Of a stretch of DNA of 40,506 bases, positions 12,401-17,471 are shown one piece after another. The stretch is from contig CAMUGE010000031.1 in the NCBI GenBank assembly GCA_947088345.1, positions 1 to 40,506 of the forward strand. The letters are read 5' to 3'. Both the position numbers and the translations under genes were made by a program. Within the stretch, counting starts at the first letter, position 1. Every line of letters starts with the position of its first letter. Below the pieces are notes generated by a model. That model was not told the DNA's origin. It saw only the letters and a list, made by a program, of their open reading frames with translations, and did not search any database. The stretch comes from an uncultured Roseburia sp. (GTDB lineage Bacteria > Bacillota > Clostridia > Lachnospirales > Lachnospiraceae).

Positions 12401-12947
12401 TCACCGGAGCAACCTTAAAGTAAAGGTTATTGAATGTCGACTTTTTTACTGTAAAGGTTAATGTATCTGCACTGTCAACTGTCGGCTTAACCTCTTTTTC
12501 ATCCGGCTTTACAGTTTTGCCGTCCGGTCCAACCAGCAAAAATTCTGTTGTATCCAGATTCTTATCGGCCCAGTATACATTATACCCTGTCACCTGGAAT
12601 CTGGTATCGGAAGACACCAGCTTATCCCATTCAAGTGTAACGGAATCTGCAGTAACTGACTTAACTTTAAGCCCCGATACTACCGGTGCAAGCTCCAGCC
12701 CTTCATAAGCCGTTACCAATGCTTCTCCTGCCGATATGTACTTGTTTGCAGCATTCATAGCCTCCGAAACATCGCTGACCGCACCTGTCACTTCTTCTTT
12801 CCATGGCTTAATTTCCCTTGCCAAAGCCACAGAAACATTTGTCCCAAGTGTTTCGACTAACATCGCCGCTGCCAGAGCGATTGCGCCGACCCGTCGAGAT
12901 TTCTGTCTGTTCTGGGTCCACTTGTTTGTCCTACGTTGCCTGTTCAT
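6408..12947 (-). CDS. Secreted rhamnogalacturonan lyase, PL11, with FIVAR and BspA-like LRR tail
   Basis: 2179 residues. Signal peptide about 1-43 (basic, then GAIALAAAML, ALA/R). Fibronectin III-like domain about 88-185. PL11 lyase domain about 210-970, with DVDGDGEYEYFVKWDPS near 357, GAHYTEFGVYDYDKDGK near 411 and GRGYYTRTTMVAY further on. Two CBM-like modules begin YQFDFGTKNG and LVLDFGPETE. At least five FIVAR repeats follow (YTEESYQAL, VTADSWAVL, YTADSWAAF). The last 250 or so residues are LRR_5/BspA-type repeats (IGNKAFSKCTALKSVTFP, IGKEAFRNCKKLNQVNI) ending in a Lys-rich tail. The large size and sticky repeats suggest a cell-associated enzyme acting on pectin RG-I. No LPXTG motif or SLH domain is seen. 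The ribosome site AAGGGAGAG supports the ATG at 12947. Confidence 0.95.
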   Translation of the reverse strand: MNRQRRTNKWTQNRQKSRRVGAIALAAAMLVETLGTNVSVALAREIKPWKEEVTGAVSDVSEAMNAANKYISAGEALVTAYEGLELAPVVSGLKVKSVTADSVTLEWDKLVSSDTRFQVTGYNVYWADKNLDTTEFLLVGPDGKTVKPDEKEVKPTVDSADTLTFTVKKSTFNNLYFKVAPVTTSGVGALSDAVRSPKAVEYDAYLEKLDRGMTATVTAEGVYLNWRLFADEVAGFSETGLMGVDFNVYRDNAKIATVTDSTNYLDKDTKSLDGVSYKLVPVKNGAEAAAEACTDYTVFQAGTDAAFKDIKLKKPLDTTIEEVYGVKTEDIKLLNSATDGYTTTKITYIASDMSVGDVDGDGEYEYFVKWDPSLSKDVSQQGYTGKTYIDCYKLDGTLLWRLDLGLNIRSGAHYTEFGVYDYDKDGKAEMMVKTAPGSKMITYNEDGSVKSEKYVTNTESAIAKGVKDTDNYVMSAADYREYLKKVFMDWGKWEMYENKQTVKDAIDGHWGTNLVELWNATDVPELQSVNKDAKGVGYTEAEAKILVDYFMDHYQTRMSKHDLRVYEGYILTGPEYISLFDCSTGSELDTQDWYYPREDDGMLWGDYAMKNIEPGNRCDRFNVTVAYLDGETPSCIMGRGYYTRTTMVAYNVVNKKLDVAGKIDSGWTVMTNPFDDGPHGFDGCDPESGKLSGQGDHYIAVADADGDGRQDIINGGAIVSYDMDKKDLFLYSSGTGLNTVKNEVYKYGHGDAIHITDIDPDRPGLEIVSCFEGGEWAAYDWALRDTETNTAIFGNPGQTDFGRIIIGDVLKDVRGLELSTGKDCKGNLAVLAGVSTNMNIKWAADMSTQFITSAGKNADGDVSIIGYEDGKSKTFLTAQGYRTNNSTKGNPCLVADLFGDSREEIILHNETNDSLRIYMNTEVSAHKNYTLMHNTQYRVGIASQNSSYNQPAYTDYYYAYDTDWEYVTVQNQAKEQAPGAVADGGVIASEKISALFDVDEMLGVKADGEPDAVSGGMSTYKETVVDGMTTSPLDDYQFDFGTKNGSAPAPFKSPALGTDDAKYNKALGYGFLTGIPITENKHIANSSNNNVTPNGNSEYETALFTAVRDAARAGEWSFALDLPAGEYRVNIYAGTDDVGNSSFPGAVYKINGVQVNNGDQYKTAETVDDCRMSARVVLKRAGQVVLSGQNSKLALFNAITVDEYKHVTQDHNAQAWNTFITAMEGVSTEAAKVADGGTPAKDFTGNGNLVKALKEAEAAAKAVEYMQLTDTSEYDAVYAQAETAVKNSSKYIKDTITKLEKAMEDYVAAKENLNIQPQVTAFVETLAFWLDGVEYDPVTNIVTVGEGNTSELSALVAEVEAAKLKETDYTISSWKAYSDALTAAKEVISSSDKSIQKITVAYDDLSAAYDGLKKTELLTQLVLDFGPETEIDGTTAGQVTAAGLMNGLLNIDLPVAPILGKATDVYAENQDDNRNHYGFDRAVAATNTAAGGAYFRDFVYSTGGAPYTFKADVKAGVYYVYVYTGCKEANNTTKFYFGNGEETRRRDDAAKSPTPVAVGTGDLDGKYIYTQTSAAGGQYGAGAGNTDSIYKVYVAPNAAGSEQGTLSLTCFDDTEGLAADAVSARLVGLEFSYAGLVDREVLKALKAQAESLNADDYTEESYQALMDAVAKADPVLAEKDETKLAQSEIDKIENAILDAQQDLVNVHAVALKAKLDEAKAVSEAGVTADSWAVLQEAIEDAQAVYDKYVAGDAEADLKGALAKLTEVMNSLALVNKAALAAKIAEADALTAANYTADSWAAFQKVLGDAKTVNANPNATQSQVDEALNNLAAAFGTLVPAGGTAGDIATEQDKAALKEAIDKAAALTAADYTADSWAAVSAALAEANAVYGNAGATKTQVSDALAKLTNAVNALKKAAKPIGEAKGKTFTDSKKNKFKVTVQGMDDGTKPEVAFTGTGANGKSVTIPATVTIGGVTYQVTSVSKNALTKAQKKSVTKVTFGANIKTIEADAFSGATKLSTVKFNSKLETIGNKAFSKCTALKSVTFPNSVKTIGTAAFSGCKKLATVKFGKNLTKIGKQAFEGAAIKTLTIPDKVTEIGDKAFYKNTKMTKVTIGKGLTKIGKEAFRNCKKLNQVNIKSTKLKTVGKNAFKSVKKGAKASVPKSKKKAYASKLKPLKIK

Positions 12948-13023
12948 ACGTAGTTCTCTCCCTTCTTTTCATCTAATTTATCGTGGTACACTGCTCTTTT
13001 GAGAAATGCACCACTGTTTTTGT

Positions 13024-13051
13024 ATTATAGCAGTTTTTCACAAAAAAACAA
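13024..13051 (-). promoter_or_regulatory. Promoter of the second lyase gene
   Basis: Minus strand: -35 TTGTTT (13046-13051), 16-base spacer, extended -10 TGCTATAAT (TATAAT at 13024-13029). An imperfect inverted repeat in the leader (GTGGTGCA at 13007-13014, TGTACCAC at 12983-12990) could be a regulatory hairpin. Nothing else is seen between here and the next gene. Confidence 0.65.
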
Positions 13052-13146
13052 CTTATTTTTTTTCTGAATTAACATTAATGACACGTTATCGTCTCAAATT
13101 TATGTCATTTATTCAGCATTCTGCCCCATTTATATGGAAGAAATTA

Positions 13147-14799
13147 CTACTTCATATGTACGATCCCTCTCGCCTCAACAAGCGAAAACGCAATGTTAAT
13201 AGCGTGATCACCGACGCGCTCCAGTCCGGACACAACATCCGAAAAATAAATGCCGGCCTGTGCGCTGCATTTGCCCTCGTTTAATCTTAAAATATGCGTC
13301 GTCTGCAGGGAGCGCTCCATCTGATCGATACTGTCCTCAATTTCTGCAATATCCTGCATATTTGCAGTGTTTCCGGTTACAAACATATCAATAGATTCCC
13401 TTAAAATCCGGTTGACCAGATCCATCATGTCACGCAGTTCCCGCTCACTCTCGCTGCTTAACGCCAGCCCGTTTTTATAAAACTGAGGGATCAGATCAGC
13501 GATATCCTGCGCATGATCTCCAATGCGCTCAATATCGCTGACAACATGAAAATAGGCGGCAATCATGTTCGCGTCAGCAATCGGCAGCGTGTTCTGGTTC
13601 GTCTTGACCAGATAATTGCTGATCTGCTCGTCCAGATAGTCAATATACTGCTCCATCTCAAACACTTTGTTCGCGCTTTCCTCATCATTCCTGATCAGGC
13701 ACTCGACGGCAAGATTTAAATTGTCTATCGCCATATTGGCCATGCGTTCCATCTCCTGGATCGCCATATAGACGGCAACGGCAGGATTTGGCAGACCGTT
13801 TCCGATAAACTGCAGACGAAAATCCTGTCCGCCTTTGGCTTCGTCCTCTCCGGGAATGAGACGATATGTACAGCGAACGATTAAGTTCATAAACGGATAG
13901 AATACAAGGACCTGGAACACTTTAAACAGAAAATGCGCCCACGCAATATTTCTGCCCAGATTGCCCGAATCCGTGCCGTGTCCGCTGAAAAAACAGATCA
14001 CTTCCTCGATTCCGCGTCCGAAAAAAATCAACAGCAAAAACATCAGTATCGTCCCGTAAATATTAAATAAGAGATGAATCAGGGCTGCGCGCTTTGCATT
14101 CTTGGAGCCGCCCATTGATGCAAGCACTGCAGACGCACACGCTCCAATATTGCAGCCAAGGATGACAAACATACAAATACGCATGTCAACAAGCCCCTGC
14201 GACGCCATTACAACAAGTATGCTGACGGTAACGGAAGAGCTCTGCACAACAGCCGTAATCACAAGTCCCAGCAAAAGACCGAAAAACGGATTTGTAAAAC
14301 TTCCCAATATCTCTATCACTTCCGGTATCTCGTGCAGTTTCCCCATTGCCTCTGACATTGTCGCAATTCCGACAAAAAGCATGCCAAACCCCAGTACGAT
14401 CTCCCCGGACTTCTTGATCATCGGCTGTTTGATAAACTGCGCCATCACCGTTCCCACAAACAAAAAAATGGGCGCAATCGTACTTAAACGGAATGCAACC
14501 AGCATAGCTGTAACTGTGGTGCCGATATTGGCGCCAAGAATAATGCCGCATGCCTCTGCAAGACTCATCAGACCGGAATTTACAAATCCCACTACCATAA
14601 CCGTCGCCGCACTCGAAGACTGAATCAGCGCCGTAAAGAAAAATCCAACTACAAGTCCAAGAAACCGGTTCCTGGTAAATGCCGCCAAAATACCGCGCAG
14701 CTTGTTACCTGCCACTTTTTCGATACCTCTGCTCATCAGAGTCATGCCAAAAACGAAAAGGCCGAGTCCTCCGAGCAATTCGATCAGTATTACTCCCAT
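13147..14799 (-). CDS. Na+/phosphate cotransporter family protein with PhoU-like C-terminus
   Basis: 550 residues. The N-terminal ~310 residues are hydrophobic, with about eight or more membrane segments and the two hallmark repeats of the Na/Pi-II family, ALIQSSSAATV and AVVQSSSVTVS. The C-terminal ~200 residues are a soluble helical PhoU-like region with the paired signatures ERIGDHAQDI and ERVGDHAINI. Family members import phosphate with sodium across the cell membrane, and the PhoU part probably senses or regulates it. Length fits the bacterial NptA/YjbB-PhoU type. It has its own extended -10 promoter. No terminator is obvious before the downstream lyase promoter. Confidence 0.92.
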   Translation of the reverse strand: MGVILIELLGGLGLFVFGMTLMSRGIEKVAGNKLRGILAAFTRNRFLGLVVGFFFTALIQSSSAATVMVVGFVNSGLMSLAEACGIILGANIGTTVTAMLVAFRLSTIAPIFLFVGTVMAQFIKQPMIKKSGEIVLGFGMLFVGIATMSEAMGKLHEIPEVIEILGSFTNPFFGLLLGLVITAVVQSSSVTVSILVVMASQGLVDMRICMFVILGCNIGACASAVLASMGGSKNAKRAALIHLLFNIYGTILMFLLLIFFGRGIEEVICFFSGHGTDSGNLGRNIAWAHFLFKVFQVLVFYPFMNLIVRCTYRLIPGEDEAKGGQDFRLQFIGNGLPNPAVAVYMAIQEMERMANMAIDNLNLAVECLIRNDEESANKVFEMEQYIDYLDEQISNYLVKTNQNTLPIADANMIAAYFHVVSDIERIGDHAQDIADLIPQFYKNGLALSSESERELRDMMDLVNRILRESIDMFVTGNTANMQDIAEIEDSIDQMERSLQTTHILRLNEGKCSAQAGIYFSDVVSGLERVGDHAINIAFSLVEARGIVHMK

Positions 14800-14850
14800 A
14801 AACTTTCTCCTGTGTCCTTTTGCAATCGCTTTATTTTGTCACACGCGGAC

Positions 14851-14878
14851 ATTATAGCATACTTTTTGTATTTGTCGC
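14851..14878 (-). promoter_or_regulatory. Promoter of the Na/Pi cotransporter
   Basis: Minus strand: GCGACA (14873-14878), 16-base spacer, extended -10 TGCTATAAT (TATAAT at 14851-14856). It overlaps the first copy of the 107-bp repeat, whose edge falls inside the -10: copy 2 reads TATAAC here. Confidence 0.6.
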
Positions 14879-14958
14879 TATCTATTTTTCCAAATTATGC
14901 AAGCACGATTGCCAAACATGTCCGCATGTGCTATACTTTTACAAAAGTAATTTCCTAA
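14852..14958. repeat. 107-bp direct repeat, copy 1 (promoter module)
   Basis: Identical at 106 of 107 positions to 16254-16360, offset exactly 1402 bases; the one difference is CACGATTG versus CACAATTG. It holds a minus-strand promoter for the Na/Pi gene and a plus-strand promoter. An internal ACATG/CATGT palindrome lies in the plus-strand spacer. Confidence 0.95.
14909..14937 (+). promoter_or_regulatory. Plus-strand promoter in repeat copy 1
   Basis: TTGCCA (14909-14914), 17-base spacer, extended -10 TGCTATACT (TATACT at 14932-14937). It fires into a gene-free, hairpin-rich stretch (14959-15134). Confidence 0.6.
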
Positions 14959-15084
14959 GCGTTTCCGTTCGGCTCATCACTCGCGCAAAAAGGCAGGAGA
15001 TGCTGGCGGCTTAAAACTGCCGGATCATTCCTGCCTGCGTACAGATATGCTGCATGACGGCCTGTAAGATTGCTCTTTACAGAC
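14959..15084 (+). other. Hairpin-rich gene-free segment, possible small RNA
   Basis: It follows the plus-strand promoter of repeat copy 1. Hairpin 1 (14992-15035) has outer arms GGCAGGA/TCCTGCC and an inner stem CTGGCGG/CTGCCGG with two wobble pairs. Hairpin 2 (15062-15082) has CTGTAA/TTACAG. No plus-strand T-tract terminator follows. I do not recognise a known RNA family. It could instead be leftover leader sequence of a lost gene. Confidence 0.3.
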
Positions 15085-15134
15085 ACAAAAAAGCCAGAAA
15101 GCGTAAAGTGTCCTGCACTTTATACTTTCTGACT
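15085..15134 (-). terminator. Intrinsic terminator downstream of the toxin-antitoxin pair
   Basis: On the minus strand CAGAAAG...TAAAGTG pairs with CACTTTA...CTTTCTG, a stem of about 16 bp with one small internal loop, followed by six T. The 120 bases between here and the toxin stop hold nothing recognisable. Confidence 0.75.
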
Positions 15135-15257
15135 CCGTACAAACTTAAACAGCGTGTGCTTTTCGTTCTGGAACTGCACAAAATTCAATAACAAATTCAT
15201 AATAACACAATATATAGGACAAGCCAATTATAAAATACTAGATATTGTATGCATGCA

Positions 15258-15560
15258 TTAAAACTGGCTGGAAGAGTATCTGATGGTTATAATGATAACC
15301 TGTCGGTGCTTTTCGTCAATACGGTAAATAACCGTATAATTACCAACGAAAAGCTGTCTATATCCCTTGTTGGCATATGCCCCTGTTCTCCTCTCTGGAA
15401 AGCGGCAGGGCATTTCTTCTAAGGAAAGGATTTCTTTTTCGATTTTATCCAACATTCCCAATGCAGTTTCAGGCACCAGTAAAGTCTGGGCAATATAAAC
15501 ATAGATGCCATCCAGATCCCGTAAAGCCCGGCTTGTAAGGGAGACATTGTATTTATCCAA
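15258..15560 (-). CDS. RelE/ParE-type toxin
   Basis: 100 residues. It has the usual ParE/RelE layout: two N-terminal helices (SRALRDLDGIYVYIAQ...PETALGMLDKIEKEILSLEEMP), then a beta-sheet core with FPERR, YRQLFVGNYTVIYRID and a final beta strand RQVIIITIRYSSSQF. ParE members poison gyrase and RelE members cleave mRNA on the ribosome; the sequence does not settle which. The ATG overlaps the antitoxin's 3' end by 8 bases, so the two are translationally coupled. Confidence 0.88.
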   Translation of the reverse strand: MDKYNVSLTSRALRDLDGIYVYIAQTLLVPETALGMLDKIEKEILSLEEMPCRFPERRTGAYANKGYRQLFVGNYTVIYRIDEKHRQVIIITIRYSSSQF

Positions 15561-15816
15561 AATGTTTCCTCCTTAAAGAATCAAATGCGCTTCTGGCATC
15601 ATGGAGTATCCCGTTCCGGGCATATTCGGTTTCTGCTTCTAAGATTGCGGCATCTGTTTCGGCGGTTTCCAGCATGGACTCATACGTTTCCATGCTCATG
15701 ACAACAAGATCGCCATATCCGTTTTTAGTAATGAACACGGGTTCTTTTTTTGCATGACAGATTTCAGAAATCTCATTAGTGTTCCGTAAGTCTGTAATTG
15801 GTCTGATCTGTGGCAT
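15553..15816 (-). CDS. Phd/YefM-type antitoxin
   Basis: 87 residues from the ATG at 15816 (MPQIRPITDLRNTNEISE), chosen because AAAGGAGA sits about 9 bases upstream. An in-frame extension to 15882 would run through the promoter and lacks a ribosome site. The N-terminal half (DLRNTNEISEICHAKKEPVFITKNGYGDLVVMSMETYE) is the classic Phd/YefM DNA-binding fold. The acidic and then basic C-terminus would wrap the toxin. It lies upstream of and overlaps the toxin, the standard order. The pair probably represses its own promoter. Confidence 0.9.
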   Translation of the reverse strand: MPQIRPITDLRNTNEISEICHAKKEPVFITKNGYGDLVVMSMETYESMLETAETDAAILEAETEYARNGILHDARSAFDSLRRKHFG

Positions 15817-15847
15817 CTTCAACGTCTCCTTTCTTATTTTGTATATT

Positions 15848-15876
15848 ATTATAACAGAATTATGTGCAAAATTCAA
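15848..15876 (-). promoter_or_regulatory. Promoter of the toxin-antitoxin operon
   Basis: Minus strand: -35 TTGAAT (15871-15876), 17-base spacer, extended -10 TGTTATAAT (TATAAT at 15848-15853), about 30 bases before the antitoxin ATG. Confidence 0.75.
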
Positions 15877-15882
15877 TTCCAT

Positions 15883-16253
15883 ATTCTGGATGTGAATTTT
15901 TTATGAAGATAGAGTGGAATGGAAAAGAGGAGAAACAGCAGAAGCTGCCTCTCCCCGGTTGTTTCTAAAGCGGGCATTGCCCGTTTCATTTTTGTTTTGC
16001 CGACTTTTCCAGGGCACCAGGCAGGTGCTGTCTTGATAGGGACGGCCTCCGAATCAGTCAACGTGCGGAGGAGAAGTGGCAGCAAAGAAACTGTGAATGA
16101 TCTTTCAGCATTTCGGAGTCCTCTTTCCCTATACTTCTATTATAATGCCAACACAGAAAAAAGCCCAATTCTTTTTCAAAGAATCAGACTTTTTCAGTGC
16201 CCTCGTTTTCAGGCCATGTAGGGGGTTTTGATCATAAAACTGTAAAAGTCGAG
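15883..16253. other. Gene-free stretch between TA operon and repeat copy 2, probable mobile-DNA debris
   Basis: It holds a 100-codon plus-strand frame (15919-16221) without a convincing ribosome site, rich in Arg/Ser and without a domain I recognise. It also has a short hairpin (AAGCGGGCA/TTGCCCGTTT near 15969-15989). I suspect a piece of a mobile element because it sits inside the duplicated bracket, but cannot name the element. Confidence 0.3.
16157..16194. terminator. Bidirectional terminator-like hairpin
   Basis: An A-run, then ATTCTTT/AAAGAAT with a short loop, then CTTTTT: a hairpin with A and T tracts on both sides. It would insulate the cluster downstream. Confidence 0.5.
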
Positions 16254-16360
16254 TTATAGCATACTTTTTGTATTTGTCGCTATCTATTTTTCCAAATTAT
16301 GCAAGCACAATTGCCAAACATGTCCGCATGTGCTATACTTTTACAAAAGTAATTTCCTAA
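16254..16360. repeat. 107-bp direct repeat, copy 2 (promoter of the RiPP cluster)
   Basis: Second copy of 14852-14958 with one mismatch. The plus-strand promoter is intact. The minus-strand -10 is cut at the repeat edge, TATAAC instead of TATAAT. Confidence 0.95.
16311..16339 (+). promoter_or_regulatory. Plus-strand promoter of the thiazole-peptide cluster
   Basis: TTGCCA (16311-16316), 17-base spacer, extended -10 TGCTATACT (TATACT at 16334-16339). The start site near 16346 is about 40 bases before the ATG at 16388. Confidence 0.65.
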
Positions 16361-16387
16361 AACCTGTTTATTAATGAGGAATTAAAA

Positions 16388-16435
16388 ATGAGTAAAAAAA
16401 ATAAAAAATCCGCCGGCGCCCGTCACATGGATTAA
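16388..16435 (+). CDS. 15-codon ORF, likely true N-terminus of the next gene in a different frame
   Basis: ATG with a GAGGA ribosome site 7 bases upstream encodes MSKKNKKSAGARHMD and stops. It contains an A8 run (16394-16401) and then TA6. Removing one base in either run joins MSKK smoothly to the open frame of the next gene, giving NPPAPVTWINTVCGITG and then its membrane segments. I therefore read it as the start of that gene, separated by a frameshift, rather than an independent peptide. Confidence 0.5.
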   Translation: MSKKNKKSAGARHMD

Positions 16436-16469
16436 TACTGTCTGCGGAATAACAGGGATCTCTTTAAAT

Positions 16470-17420
16470 GTGATTCTTAATATTCTTTCCGTAAACAAGA
16501 ATTATATTATAATGATTAGTATTCTTACAGTGATTGCAACGGTAATGATCAGCGTATTTGTTTTCAGGAAACAGGCCTCCAAATCACAGACAGATATGAA
16601 TCATAAAGACAGTGAATTAAAAGAAAAAAACATTTTGATTGAGAAATTAGATCAAACCATAAAAATGCTGGGCATTCAGGTTGATGAATTAAACGATCGA
16701 ATTACTGCCTGCAAAAAAGCGCTGATTGATCATATAAAACTGACGCCGGTAGACCATTATCTGATTGATAAGGATGTATATGATGAATTCAGAACAGATT
16801 TAAAGATTTCGGATTGTGTTCTTGAAGTAGAGTTGGTAAAGACAAAAGAACATCCCGAAAAATACAGTCTTCAATTTCAATGGAAATTAACTGTGATCAA
16901 TTCCGGTTCCAAGCCGGTATGTATGGCAAGATTTATCTATTCCGGAGAAGATAATATTGATTCAAATCTTACGATCAGCACGGAAGGTGTTCAATTTGAA
17001 AAAAACTCCATCCGAACTGACATAAAAGTTCTGGGCGACGACCGCTTTATCGAAATAGATTTTGCCGACGAGCTCATTAGCGGAGATAATGCAGTCATAT
17101 ACATCAATTATACTTTTGAAAAATACGAATTTCAAAGAGAAAACGATTGTATCTGGCTTGTCCCTGATGCATTGGGCTTTGCCGATATGAATCGTTTTTG
17201 CATCCGTTTCTACTGTGACGGTGAAATTGTACATGCAAAAACAAAAGTGGAATTAAAATCATACCGCCTCAAAGGGGAATATCGCCTGGAACGGGAGAGA
17301 ACGATTAAATATCAAAAGCTGGAGCATGATAAATGCGGATACGAAGCAAAAAGCGGGAAACGCGAACAGCTGCATGGTTACGGTTATCTTTTGGAACTTC
17401 ACAACACAAAATCTGACTGA
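16470..17420 (+). CDS. Two-TM protein with coiled coil and beta-rich domain, unknown function, first gene of RiPP cluster
   Basis: 316 residues from a GTG at 16470 that has no good ribosome site. In the same frame the sequence is open back to 16392, so the full protein probably starts at 16388 through a -1 shift. With that extension there are two membrane segments (GITGISLNVILNILSV; YIIMISILTVIATVMISVFVF). A coiled coil follows (SELKEKNILIEKLDQTIKMLGIQVDELNDRI), then a beta-rich soluble domain of about 220 residues. I do not recognise the family. Topology, position and co-direction suggest a role beside the peptide pathway such as immunity or sensing, but that is inference. The AT-rich codon use differs from genes on either side of the island. 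It ends 51 bases before the fusion enzyme. Confidence 0.7.
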   Translation: MILNILSVNKNYIIMISILTVIATVMISVFVFRKQASKSQTDMNHKDSELKEKNILIEKLDQTIKMLGIQVDELNDRITACKKALIDHIKLTPVDHYLIDKDVYDEFRTDLKISDCVLEVELVKTKEHPEKYSLQFQWKLTVINSGSKPVCMARFIYSGEDNIDSNLTISTEGVQFEKNSIRTDIKVLGDDRFIEIDFADELISGDNAVIYINYTFEKYEFQRENDCIWLVPDALGFADMNRFCIRFYCDGEIVHAKTKVELKSYRLKGEYRLERERTIKYQKLEHDKCGYEAKSGKREQLHGYGYLLELHNTKSD

Positions 17421-17471
17421 CAAAAATATGAAAGAAACAACATAATTCAGAAAGGACATTCATAAATTAAA

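Noticed and set aside
15919-16221. 100-codon plus-strand ORF as a gene
   Set aside because: No convincing ribosome site or domain, and it lies in debris inside the duplicated bracket. Kept only as a note in the gene-free stretch.
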